From Novosphingobium profundi (lineage in GTDB: Bacteria; Pseudomonadota; Alphaproteobacteria; Sphingomonadales; Sphingomonadaceae), in NCBI RefSeq assembly GCF_020524485.1, contig NZ_JAIVLF010000003.1, forward strand, positions 1-64,000: 64,000 bases of DNA, in the 5' to 3' direction. Position numbers and translations under genes: made by a program. This document shows positions 1 to 10,947 of the stretch, piece after piece. Each line of letters starts with the position of its first letter. Positions within the stretch are counted from its first letter, which is position 1. Under the pieces are notes generated by a model. That model did not search any database and was not told where the DNA came from. It saw only the letters and a program-made list of their open reading frames with translations.

Positions 1-1090
1 AACCATCCATCCCCGCTTCTCAAAGACCCGGGGAACAAGCTGTCCGTCTATCGTGGCGACCACCCCAAAGCGCCGTGTTTGGCGGCGTGCTTCGCTGCGG
101 TGAGAGGCCCTCTAAGTGAGCCCCGCGATTCGGTCAAACCCTTTTTTCAAAGCCGATTACGGCTCTTGTGGAAAACTGGCCTGAGCCCCGCAAATGCGTT
201 GAAGCCGGGTTTGCCGAAAACAGGAAGAAGGACGAATCCGAGGGCCATTGCCCTCGGGCTCCCATGACCAATCGCTTTTGACGCGCCCGCGCAGGCCCTG
301 TTTTCCAGACAAAGGAGCACATGGAGCCGAGCAAGTTGGGCTCCTTTCCTTTCCCCTGCCACGTCTCCCGTCTCAACCAAGGCCCCGTGTGGGAGTTGCA
401 CCCGACAGTTCCGGGAGCCCGAGGGCGATGGCCCTCGGAAAGTCCTATTCCTCCTGGCCGACCTCCGGGCCTCGCAGATACGTCCCTCTATATAGGGTGC
501 GGGATCCATGCCCCTTGGCAAGCGCCCTCCTCTTCCGGCTCCGCGCCAAGGCGCTCCTTATATGAAGGCACCGGAGCCGCAGTTGCCCCGTCCCCACACC
601 GAATCGCCTCGACCATGCGCGGCGAATCGCGCGGGTTGAGTCGTCGCCCCTCCCCGCGTCCGACAAAAAGAGGGGGCTGACTTGAAAAAAATGCGCGGCG
701 GACGGTTTGGGAACCTCGCAAGCGGGGGCAGCACCATCCCGGACGACCCCCTAGTTTTGAAGGTGTCCGCCCTCCCCGCGCGGTCAGCTTCGATCTCCCC
801 GCCCCAACATGGTGAACATGAGCCTAACGCGAAATTGGCCCAGTCGCGGAAATTGGCGCGCGCAACGATTGCAGGCGACTACGCATCCCCCGAAACACAG
901 AGCAAACCCTCATCCAAACCTTTGGATTCAAGTAAGAAATACGCAGATATCGCGTTAAAATAAGTTCACCACGCCCCATTAGGAGACGTTCACCAGCGGA
1001 CACCTAATTCGCCGATCAGTCGAGCGGCACACCGTCTGCATCCAACGACAGACACGCCGACAAACAATTTAAAAACAAGGGATTGATCAC
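1..1090. other. Gene-free left edge and protease leader
   Basis: I can support no gene here. Open frames exist on both strands, but they run through hairpin repeats and have no recognisable domain, so they look like high-GC chance frames. The stretch holds two copies of hairpin module A (238-257 and 419-438) and an AT-richer leader from about 820 to 1080 that should carry the promoter of the RTX protease. The first 200 bases may belong to the end of a transcript from outside the window. I do not recognise them. Confidence 0.5.
238..438. repeat. Pair of inverted A-type hairpins, 201 bp
   Basis: Two copies of the hairpin CCGAGGGC-GATG-GCCCTCGG lie in inverted orientation: the first in the CATT-loop orientation at 238-257, the second in the GATG-loop orientation at 419-438. 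The right copy is preceded by GACAGTTCCGGGAGC, the linker seen beside module A in the 113-bp composites. This copy differs from the usual B-linker-A arrangement because both ends are A and the interior is longer. Confidence 0.75.
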
Positions 1091-3739
<2,649 letters not shown>

Positions 3740-3781
3740 TCCCCTTGCACTGACTTCACAGTTCGGATCACGACCGGGAGA

Positions 3782-3814
3782 GGCCGGGCCCTGCACGCAG
3801 GGTCCGGCCTTTTC
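3782..3814 (+). terminator. Rho-independent terminator of the RTX protease
   Basis: A 12-bp stem (3782-3793 with 3798-3809, one G-T wobble) closes a CACG loop and is followed directly by TTTT. It lies 42 bases after the protease stop codon. Confidence 0.85.
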
Positions 3815-4254
3815 GCGTGCGCGGCCCCTGCCCAGCCTGCCGCCATACTACGGAGATTTCCGAGGTGCCTGCACCTCCACAAGGCGTGCAGGTCTTGCGA
3901 TGAATGGGGCAATGTGCCTCCAGTACGGCGGGGATCTCCTTTTGGGGCAGCCGGTAACCCCCTCCGACCACTGCATTTTTCCGGAGCACTTCAGCGACCT
4001 AAGTACGAGACCATAGTAAACAAACTCGGTTTCGGACCCTTAACTGTGAAACGCCCGCCACCGCTCGGTGCTATCCCCTGTGTCACAGATGGCGCGGAGC
4101 CCGCTCCCGCCGGACTTGCAAGAACGACGGCTTCGCTCGCGCACCTGCCCGCGGAGCACACAACAGGGGGTCGCTGCAAGCTGTGCACACCGCCGGGCAC
4201 ACGATGTCCGGTTCGACAAATGCAAGATGCAGTGAGATGCGAAAGGAAGTTTAC
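3815..4254. other. Gene-free leader of the small RTX gene
   Basis: About 440 bases separate the protease terminator from the next start. I see no coding frame with recognisable features, and none of the dispersed hairpins occur here. It probably holds the promoter and 5' leader of the RTX gene. I could not pick out a convincing -35/-10 pair. Confidence 0.4.
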
Positions 4255-4848
4255 ATGGCTGAGATCATCAACGCCGAAGAAGGTGGCGGTCTGGTTGAAG
4301 GTAACGAGCTCGACAATGTCATCAACGGCACGGCCGGTGACGACGAACTGGACGGCGGCGGCGCCCTCGACATCATCAAGGCCGGCGCGGGCGACGACAG
4401 CGCCAAGGGCGGTGCCAACCGTGACAAGCTCTACGGCGGTGACGGCAACGACACACTCTACGGCGAAGGCTCAAACGACAAGCTGTGGGGCGGCGCGGGC
4501 GACGACTATCTCGATGGCGGCGGCCAGGATGACCGCATCTATGGCGGCGATGGCAGCGACGTGATCATCGGCGGCGACGGCAACGACGTCCTCTACGGCG
4601 ACAACCCGAACGACGACAACGACAACGAGGGCTTCGAGGATTTCTTCGTCTTCGACATGGACGATGGCACCGACAAGGTCTTCGACTTTGAAGTCGGGAT
4701 CGACCACGTGGTCCTCATCGAAGACGATGGTTCGGGCCCCAGCTTCACCTATCTCGAGAACTCGGGCAACACGATCATGACCTACGGCGCCACCACGGTC
4801 ACGTTCTACGATTCCGAAGTGACCATGGCCGACGTGATGTTTGCCTGA
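4255..4848 (+). CDS. Small RTX calcium-binding protein, probable type I secretion substrate
   Basis: The 197-residue product is largely RTX nonapeptides of the GGxGxDxLY kind (for example YGGDGNDTLYGEG and IYGGDGSDVIIGG), which form calcium-bound parallel beta rolls. The C-terminal 60 residues are acidic and aromatic and end in DVMFA, typical of uncleaved type I secretion signals. No enzymatic or adhesion domain remains outside the repeats, so it may be a minimal calcium-binding surface or matrix protein. The ATG at 4255 was chosen because AAAGGAAG lies just upstream; an in-frame ATG at 4183 lacks such a site. The gene sits between two terminators, so it appears monocistronic. Pairing with the upstream RTX protease suggests a shared exporter encoded elsewhere. 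Confidence 0.88.
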   Translation: MAEIINAEEGGGLVEGNELDNVINGTAGDDELDGGGALDIIKAGAGDDSAKGGANRDKLYGGDGNDTLYGEGSNDKLWGGAGDDYLDGGGQDDRIYGGDGSDVIIGGDGNDVLYGDNPNDDNDNEGFEDFFVFDMDDGTDKVFDFEVGIDHVVLIEDDGSGPSFTYLENSGNTIMTYGATTVTFYDSEVTMADVMFA

Positions 4849-5236
4849 TCCCTGCAACTTCCGTCCCGAAGTTCACAGGCTGAAAGAAAAAGGAGCCGGA
4901 GCAATCCGGCTCCTTCTTCGTATGCGCCCTCTCCTCGGGCAGGCCTGCTCGCCCGGATCGGCCCCAACGGTTCATCGCACCGGGCACTCGGATACCCGCA
5001 CAAGACGGCCTCTGCGGCCGTGTGTTCATTTATGGGCAAGCATGGGGTCAACAACCAGCAAGTCCACCGCGTTCGCGGATCAGGGTGCGTCCCATGGGGC
5101 GCCCCCGTTTCCGCGGCACGCGACCGACAAAGGGTTTTTGAGCGCCGGGCACAGCCGAGAGGGGGGCGCAAGGATGCATCGTCATTCTTGCGCGGAGCGA
5201 TTGTCCCGGCGGACACCGAACGGAGGAAGAAGCACA
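4849..5236. other. Gene-free gap upstream of the OmpA-like gene
   Basis: After the terminator at 4891-4919 the remaining 317 bases show no gene. The frame of the downstream OmpA-like gene stays open back to 4841, but the product has a clear signal peptide only from 5237, so the upstream extension is not believed. The gap presumably carries the promoter. Confidence 0.45.
4891..4919 (+). terminator. Rho-independent terminator after the small RTX gene
   Basis: A perfect 10-bp stem AGGAGCCGGA/TCCGGCTCCT with a GCAA tetraloop is followed by TTCTT. It lies 42 bases after the stop codon. Confidence 0.88.
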
Positions 5237-6115
5237 ATGCGAGTCATTTCGAACACACCGGCCATTGCTCTCGCGCTGGGGGCTCTGGCCGCCGCGGGCA
5301 CCGCCTCGGCGCAGGACCAGGGCAACGCCGATGCCGAACTTACCGCGACCATGTACAGTGACGCGCCGGCCGAGACCGCCGAAATGATCGAGGGCCCCGA
5401 ACTGGAAGGCTTCATCTCCGCACGCGACGGCAACCGCCTGCAGATCACCGGCGAGGACGGCGCGCGCAACGTCGTGACGCTCGACCAGACCACGCAGATC
5501 GTCTCCAAGTCGGGCATCTTCGGCATCAGCTCGAAGGACCGCACCGACCAGGCGCTGCTGAACGGCCTGCCCGTCGACGTGCGCACCATGCAGAGCCCCT
5601 CGGGCGATCTGGTGGCCAGCCGCATCAAGTTCCAGAAGAACGACTTCGAGACCGCCGCGATGATCCGCAACGGCACGGAGCAGGGCTTTGCCGAGCAGAC
5701 CGCCGCCACCGAGGCCCTGCGCGGGCGCATGGGCGACATCGACAAGTACAACATCAAGGGCACCACCAACGTCAACTTCGCCACCGGCAAGTGGAACCTG
5801 TCGAGCGAGGCCAAGGCGGACCTGTGCGCCACCGCCAGCGCCGCCGAAGGCATGGACAATGCGCTGATGCTGGTCGTGGGCTACACCGATTCCACCGGCA
5901 GCCAGGAATTCAACCAGATGCTGAGCGAAAAGCGCGCCGCAGGCGTCGTGAACTATCTGCAGCAGGCCTGCGGCTGGAAGCCCTACCGCATGCTCACCCC
6001 CACCGGCATGGCCGAAGCCGATCCGCTGGCCGACAACACGACCGAGTACGGCAAGGCGCAGAACCGCCGCGTCGCCGTGAACATTCTTGTCAGCAAGGGC
6101 CTCGACGGCCTCTGA
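5237..6115 (+). CDS. OmpA-family peptidoglycan-binding outer-membrane protein
   Basis: The 292-residue product starts with a signal peptide (ALALGALAAAGTASAQ, cleavage near residue 24). The middle section, with EGFISARDGNRLQITGEDG and DVRTMQSPSGDLVASRIKF, looks like a small beta-rich OB-like domain. The C-terminal 110 residues form an OmpA-C domain: FATGKWNLS, GYTDSTGSQEFN, the helix LSEKRAAGVVNYL and a closing NRRVAVNI, including the conserved Asp and Arg that hold diaminopimelate of peptidoglycan. It likely ties the envelope to the cell wall. GGAGGAAGAAG ahead of the ATG at 5237 supports this start. A terminator follows, and the gene seems monocistronic. Confidence 0.87.
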   Translation: MRVISNTPAIALALGALAAAGTASAQDQGNADAELTATMYSDAPAETAEMIEGPELEGFISARDGNRLQITGEDGARNVVTLDQTTQIVSKSGIFGISSKDRTDQALLNGLPVDVRTMQSPSGDLVASRIKFQKNDFETAAMIRNGTEQGFAEQTAATEALRGRMGDIDKYNIKGTTNVNFATGKWNLSSEAKADLCATASAAEGMDNALMLVVGYTDSTGSQEFNQMLSEKRAAGVVNYLQQACGWKPYRMLTPTGMAEADPLADNTTEYGKAQNRRVAVNILVSKGLDGL

Positions 6116-6132
6116 TCGCGGCACACCACAAA

Positions 6133-6176
6133 GCAAAAGCGCCCCGTCGTGGCTCTGGCCATGGCGGGGCGTTTGC
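6133..6176 (+). terminator. Probable terminator after the OmpA-like gene
   Basis: CGCCCCG at 6140-6146 pairs with CGGGGCG at 6165-6171, followed by TTT. The outer bases GCAAA and TTTGC extend the pairing with a bulge. It lies 18 bases after the stop codon. Confidence 0.65.
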
Positions 6177-6368
6177 ATGGAAGAAGGCAAGAAAGGAGAT
6201 CGGAACCAAGGGGCCATCCTCCCTGCCCCCCGAACGCATGTTTCCCACGTGCAAGCGTTCATTGCGGTCCGATCCGTTCACCATTTGGCAGCGACGATAA
6301 GGTAGAAATGCCTAGAAGAACGCACTAATTGGTGCAGCAGGTCGCCTTTGCCGGGAACGGAATTTCGC

Positions 6369-7373
6369 ATGACTCCGAATGGTTTGCTCGATCGCTTGTC
6401 GGAAACCGTCGCGGGCGCACAGTCGACGGAGCAACTGACACGTCCGCTGCTCGACCTGCTCGAGCTCATCACCGGACTGGAGAGCACCTACCTCACCCGC
6501 ATCGACCTCGACGAGGGGCTGCAAACCATCCTCTATGCGCGCAACAGCGCGCAGATGCAGATCCCCGAGGGGCTTTCGGTGCCCTGGCACGACACCTTGT
6601 GCAAGCGCGCGCTCGACGAGGGTCGTCCCATGACCGAGGACGCGCAAGGCTGCTGGGGCGATTCCGAGGCCGCCCGCGCACTCGGCATCCGCACCTACGT
6701 CACCACCCCGCTGCATCTGGAAGATGGGGCCCTGTTCGGCACGTTGTGCGCGGCCAGCACCACCTGCCAGCCGCTCAGTGCGCAGGGGCGCCAGGCGCTC
6801 ACCCTGTTCGGTACGCTGATCGAGCAACACCTTCAGCGCGAACACATGCTCGACCGGCTGCGCGAGGCCAACCGCCAACTTGAGGCCTTTTCCAACACCG
6901 ACCCGCTGACCCACCTTCCCAACCGCCGGGCGCTGACCCGCGAGTTGCACCGCCTCTTCACGCTTGCCCGGCGCGAGGAGCGCACGGTCCTCGTCGCCTT
7001 CATCGACCTCGACGGTTTCAAGGCCATCAACGATACCCATGGCCACGAGGTCGGCGATGCCTTCCTTGTCGAGTTCGCCCGGCGCCTGCAGGACGCGGTG
7101 CGCACCAGCGACATCCTGGGGCGCTTTGGCGGCGACGAGTTCGTCGTGGCCGGGCTCGCCCCCTCCGACACGAACGCAACCGAGGCCTGGCGCGCCCGCC
7201 TCGCTCCCTTGCTGCAGGGACGCTTCGTGCTCGATGCCTGCACACTGGAATATGGAGGCCCCAGTCTCGGCGTCATCGGCATCGATCCGGCCTCCAGCAC
7301 CCCGCAGGAGGCTTTGAAACAGGCTGATGCTGCGATGTATGCCCAGAAGAAGCTGCGCCACGCCCGCACCTGA
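6369..7373 (+). CDS. GAF-GGDEF diguanylate cyclase
   Basis: The 334-residue cytoplasmic signalling enzyme should make cyclic di-GMP from two GTP. Residues about 10-165 form a GAF-type sensor domain (ELITGLESTYLTRID, GIRTYVTTPLHLEDG, FGTLCAAS). A short coiled linker (QREHMLDRLREANRQLEAF) leads to the GGDEF domain with NTDPLTHLPNRRAL, FIDLDGFKAIND and an intact RFGGDEFVV active site. RTSD, five residues before GGDEF, matches the RxxD inhibitory I-site, so product feedback is likely. No membrane segment is visible, so the GAF domain probably senses a soluble ligand or redox cue. The ATG at 6369 is preceded by GGGAACGGAA; a TTG at 6348 in the same frame is the alternative. It converges with the arylsulfatase gene. 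Confidence 0.93.
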   Translation: MTPNGLLDRLSETVAGAQSTEQLTRPLLDLLELITGLESTYLTRIDLDEGLQTILYARNSAQMQIPEGLSVPWHDTLCKRALDEGRPMTEDAQGCWGDSEAARALGIRTYVTTPLHLEDGALFGTLCAASTTCQPLSAQGRQALTLFGTLIEQHLQREHMLDRLREANRQLEAFSNTDPLTHLPNRRALTRELHRLFTLARREERTVLVAFIDLDGFKAINDTHGHEVGDAFLVEFARRLQDAVRTSDILGRFGGDEFVVAGLAPSDTNATEAWRARLAPLLQGRFVLDACTLEYGGPSLGVIGIDPASSTPQEALKQADAAMYAQKKLRHART

Positions 7374-7439
7374 CGGGCAGGACAGAAACAGGGAGCCGTC
7401 GCACGACAGCTCCCCGCTTCGAGCCCCTATCGGCCCTGC

Positions 7440-9824
7440 TTACTGGCCCAGGTTCACGGTCACGTCCTTGAGCACCCCTTCGAAGGTGAAGGGGCCGGTG
7501 TAGTCGTAGGTCACCGGCGTACCGGTGTCGGTCCCGATGTCCTGATTTTCCGACAGCGAGTACTTGAAGGGCGTGGTGCGCGCGACCGGCCCTGTGGCGA
7601 CCTGTTGGCCATCGACCGAGAGGGTCAGCGTGCCGTTCTTGCCCATTTCGCTGCCGCCCGCATAGGCGAACTGCATCGTCAGCTGGTGCTCGCCTGCGGG
7701 TACGGGCGTGGTGCTGGCAACCGCGTAGCGCTCCACGTCGATAAAGTTGTGCGCCGCCTTGAGCAGGCCATCCTTGAGGTAGAACGACCAGCCGCCGGTG
7801 TTGCCGCCCTGGGTGAAGATCACGCCATTGGCGTTGGCATCGATCATCACGTTGGCGGTCACGCTGAAGGACTTGTTCTTGAGATCGGGCGCGGAGGCCT
7901 CGGGCAGGCCCGCCATGATGCCATGGTAGGTGAAGGTGGTGCGGCCCGCGGCCAGATTGGGCTTGCCGGTGGCTTCCGCGCTGAAGCGCTCGGCCCCGCG
8001 CCAGTCGAGCGGCAGCGCCTTGTTGGCCGAGGCCTGCGCCCACCACAGCGCCTTCAGTTCCTCCAGCTTTTCGGGGTACTTGGCGGCGACGTCGACCGCC
8101 TGGCTGAAGTCGGTCTCCAGGTTGTAGAGTTCCCACTTCGCGGTCATCGGGTCGAATTCGCCGCGCTCGGGCTGCCAGGGTTCGAAAGCGAGCGAGGCCG
8201 CCCACCAGCCGTCCTTGTACATGCCCCGGTTCACGAACATCTCGAAGTACTGCATGTTGCGCACTTCCGCCGCGTTGCCATCGTTGAGGGTGGAGAGGAA
8301 GCTCTTGCCCTGGATCGGGGTCTGCTCGACCCCGTTCACGCTGCGCGGCTGCGCGATGTGCGCGGCCTCCAGGATCGTGGGGGCGACATCGATGACGTGG
8401 ACGAACTGGTCGCGCACCTGTCCCTTGGCGGCGGTCACGCGCGGGTACTTCACGATCATCGGGTTGCGCACACCGCCCAGGTGGCTGGCGACCTGCTTGG
8501 TCCACTGGAAGGGCGTGTCGACCGCCCAGGCCCAGGCCGCCGGGAAGTGGTTGAAGTGCATCTCGGTGCCGATCTCGTCGATCCGCGCGAGCATATCGTC
8601 CGGCGTCATCAGGTAGGAATTGAAGAACGCGTTCTCATTGAGCGTGCCGTCAAAGCCACCTTCCGCCGAGGCCCCGTTGTCGCCCACGATATAGATGATC
8701 ATCGTGTTGTCGGCATCGGGCAGGCTTTCCACGTAGTCGATGACCCGGCCCACTTCCTGATCGACCTGGTACCCGAAGGCCGCAAAGACCTCCATCATCC
8801 GCGCGTACAGCCGCTTCTGGTCGGCATCGAGGGTGTTCCAGGCGGGCAGGCTCTTGGGCCGGGGCGTCAGCTTCGCGTCGGCCGGGATGATCCCCATTTC
8901 CTTCTGCCGCTGGAAAGTCACTTCGCGGTAGGCGTCCCAGCCCATGTCGAACTGCCCCTTGAACTTCGCGATCAGTTCGGACGGCGCCTGGTGCGGAGCG
9001 TGGGTGGCGGCGGGCGCGAGGTAGGCCAGCCAGGGCTTGTCGGGCTGCACCGATTCCAGTTGCTGGAGCCAGTTGATCGTCTTGTCGGCAAGGTCGGTGG
9101 AGAGGATGTAATCATCCCCTGTCGGGGTGCCGATCGCGGTCTGGTTCTCGTAGAGATAGGGGCGGATCTGGTTGGTATCACCCGCCATGAAACCGTAGAA
9201 ATAGTCAAAGCCCAGACCATTGGGCCAATGGTTGAAGGGCCCCATCACGCTGGTCTCGTAGATCGGCGTATTGTGGTTCTTGCCGATCCAGGCGGTGACA
9301 TAGCCGTTCTGGTGCAGCGTCTCGGCAAAGGTGGCGGTGTCGGCCGGGATGATCCCGGTATAGCCGTCATAGCCCGTCGCCAGCTCGGTGATGACGCCCG
9401 TGCCCGAGACATTGTGGTTGCGCCCTGTCAGCAGCGCGGCGCGCGTGGGCGAGCACAGCGCGGTGGTGTGAAAGCGGTTGTAGGTGACACCGTCCGCCGC
9501 CAGCTTCTCCATGGCGGGCGAAGGCACCGCCCCACCCGTCACACTGAACTGCCCGAAGCCCACGTCGTCGAGCAGGACCAGCAGCACGTTGGGGGCGCCG
9601 TCGGGCGCGGTGATCGGCGCGGGGAACTGCGGCGCATCGGAATTGAGGTAGGTCGTGCCCACAGAGCCCGAGTACTTCTTCTCGGCATAGGGCAAGGTCA
9701 CCTGCCCATCCTGCGCGGCCAGCGGCTCGGCCGGTTCCTGGGCCTGCGCCGGGATGGACAATCCCGCCGCGCTGCACGAGGCCATCAAGGCCGCGCCAAG
9801 CTTTGCAAACAATTTCATTGTCAT
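7440..9824 (-). CDS. Exported arylsulfatase (Cys-type sulfatase)
   Basis: This large 794-residue sulfatase hydrolyses sulfate esters. The signature CSPTRAALLTGR, with Cys124 expected to become formylglycine, is complete. DD at 86-87 in LLDDVGFG supplies metal ligands, and GKNHN, THAPHQAP and GDNGASAEGG give further active-site segments. An N-terminal signal peptide (AALMASCSAAGLSIPAQA) places it in the periplasm or outside. The last 220 residues form a jelly-roll-like beta domain (GLLKAAHNFIDVERY, DYTGPFTFEGVLKDVTVNLG), common in large arylsulfatases of the AtsA type. A second in-frame ATG (9818) sits better relative to GGGG. The enzyme that would make formylglycine is not in the window. It may recycle sulfate or trim sulfated glycans from the nearby polysaccharide locus, which is inference only. 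Confidence 0.93.
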   Translation of the reverse strand: MTMKLFAKLGAALMASCSAAGLSIPAQAQEPAEPLAAQDGQVTLPYAEKKYSGSVGTTYLNSDAPQFPAPITAPDGAPNVLLVLLDDVGFGQFSVTGGAVPSPAMEKLAADGVTYNRFHTTALCSPTRAALLTGRNHNVSGTGVITELATGYDGYTGIIPADTATFAETLHQNGYVTAWIGKNHNTPIYETSVMGPFNHWPNGLGFDYFYGFMAGDTNQIRPYLYENQTAIGTPTGDDYILSTDLADKTINWLQQLESVQPDKPWLAYLAPAATHAPHQAPSELIAKFKGQFDMGWDAYREVTFQRQKEMGIIPADAKLTPRPKSLPAWNTLDADQKRLYARMMEVFAAFGYQVDQEVGRVIDYVESLPDADNTMIIYIVGDNGASAEGGFDGTLNENAFFNSYLMTPDDMLARIDEIGTEMHFNHFPAAWAWAVDTPFQWTKQVASHLGGVRNPMIVKYPRVTAAKGQVRDQFVHVIDVAPTILEAAHIAQPRSVNGVEQTPIQGKSFLSTLNDGNAAEVRNMQYFEMFVNRGMYKDGWWAASLAFEPWQPERGEFDPMTAKWELYNLETDFSQAVDVAAKYPEKLEELKALWWAQASANKALPLDWRGAERFSAEATGKPNLAAGRTTFTYHGIMAGLPEASAPDLKNKSFSVTANVMIDANANGVIFTQGGNTGGWSFYLKDGLLKAAHNFIDVERYAVASTTPVPAGEHQLTMQFAYAGGSEMGKNGTLTLSVDGQQVATGPVARTTPFKYSLSENQDIGTDTGTPVTYDYTGPFTFEGVLKDVTVNLGQ

Positions 9825-9970
9825 CGCCCCATCCAGCCAGGCCCGCGCCTACATCTCGCAAAGAGAAGCTGTCATGAAGGCGAGAGGGGAGGCACTCGGG
9901 GATACCCCGAGTAGACAAGCCGGTACACCTGAAAGGCGTGCGGCAGAGATGAAAGCGACGGTCTCTCCTT

Positions 9971-10082
9971 CAAGGGACCATCGCCCTTGCCCCTGAAATC
10001 GGCGACCTCACCTTCTGCAGCCAAGGCGGCACGCTCGACCTGCGCTCGCCAGTTCGGGGAGCCCGAGGGCGATGGCCCTCGG
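9971..10082 (+). repeat. Composite B-linker-A hairpin element (copy 1)
   Basis: Module B is a variant with a 6-bp stem (CAAGGG...CCCTTG, 9971-9989). Module A at 10063-10082 is perfect. This copy lies between two divergent genes, whereas most others are at gene 3' ends, and it fills the otherwise empty gap 9825-10190. Confidence 0.85.
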
Positions 10083-10190
10083 CATTCGTCTTCCTGTTTC
10101 CACGACTTGGCGCCAGCCCCCTCTGGGCAGACTGCGAGCCATCGCGTACCAGTCCGCGCCCTCCCCCTGCCCCAGTTACGGACCAATCGC

Positions 10191-10739
10191 ATGACCCGCC
10201 CCCAGCCTTCCGAAATCACCACCCGCTGGGCCAGCGCGCAGGACCTGCCCCGCATCCGCGATCTCATGCAGAGCGCAATCGACACGCTGCAAACCTCCTG
10301 GCTGAGCCCCGAGCAGGTGGCCGCAAGCCACCACCTCATGGGGCTCGACACCCAGCTGATTGCAGATGGTACGTACCTTTTGGCCGAGATCGACGGCCAG
10401 CTCGCCGGGTGCGGAGGCTGGAGTTACCGCGCGACGCTCTATGGCGGCGATCACAGCGCCGGGCTGCGCGACCCGGCCACGCTTGATCCGGCGCGCGATC
10501 CCGCACGCATCCGGGCCATGTACACCCACCCCGACTTCACCCGCCGGGGGATCGCCCGCCTTGTCCTGCAGCGCTGCGAAGAGGCGGCCGCCGCCAGGGG
10601 CTTCACCCAGGCCGAACTCATGGCCACGCTGAGCGGTGAACCGCTCTACCGCGCCTGCGGCTATGTCACGGTCGAGGATGTCGAGGCCGAAACGGCGGGT
10701 CTCACCATCCCTTTCCGGCGGATGCGCAAGGCGCTGTGA
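10191..10739 (+). CDS. GNAT-family N-acetyltransferase
   Basis: The 182-residue protein carries a single GNAT fold for transfer of an acyl group from acyl-CoA to an amine. The start MTRPQPSEITTRWASAQDLPRI gives strand beta1 and helix alpha1, LAEIDGQLAGCGGWS gives the central sheet, and the CoA-binding motif A is MYTHPDFTRRGIARLVLQRC with the R-G-I/x-A loop. ATLSGEPLYRACGY matches the late motif B. The substrate cannot be read from sequence. The ATG at 10191 begins the homologous region; the frame stays open further upstream through a hairpin repeat, which I take as non-coding. It converges with the polysaccharide polymerase gene, and repeat copy 2 lies between them. Confidence 0.88.
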   Translation: MTRPQPSEITTRWASAQDLPRIRDLMQSAIDTLQTSWLSPEQVAASHHLMGLDTQLIADGTYLLAEIDGQLAGCGGWSYRATLYGGDHSAGLRDPATLDPARDPARIRAMYTHPDFTRRGIARLVLQRCEEAAAARGFTQAELMATLSGEPLYRACGYVTVEDVEAETAGLTIPFRRMRKAL

Positions 10740-10776
10740 GCCGGAAGAAGGCGAAAGTCAGAAGGAAAAAACAGAT

Positions 10777-10889
10777 CCGAGGGCCATTGCCCTCGGGCTC
10801 CCCAAACGATCTAGCTCACCGTGTGCCAGCCGCCTTGACCAAGAGAGGTGAGGTCGCCGATTCTGGGGTCAAGGGGCGATGGCCCCTTG
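10777..10889 (-). repeat. Composite B-linker-A hairpin element (copy 2)
   Basis: Module A (CATT loop) is at 10777-10796 and module B at 10870-10889, so the element is inverted relative to copy 1. It separates the convergent GNAT and polymerase genes. Both stems are perfect and the length is 113 bp. Confidence 0.9.
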
Positions 10890-10947
10890 AAAACGACTTC
10901 CTTCCAGCGCCCTTTGGGGATGCTTTCCATTCCAGGAATTCCCCCCC

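Noticed and set aside
682..963. A 93-codon frame upstream of the protease
   Set aside because: Low complexity, no family likeness and no conserved start context. It is more likely the leader.
7391..7414. GGGAGC...GCTCCC hairpin as a terminator between the cyclase and sulfatase
   Set aside because: There is a stem, but no T run follows on either strand.
7605..9914. A 769-codon plus-strand frame opposite the arylsulfatase
   Set aside because: No domain or ribosome site; the minus-strand sulfatase with CSPTRAALLTGR explains the region.
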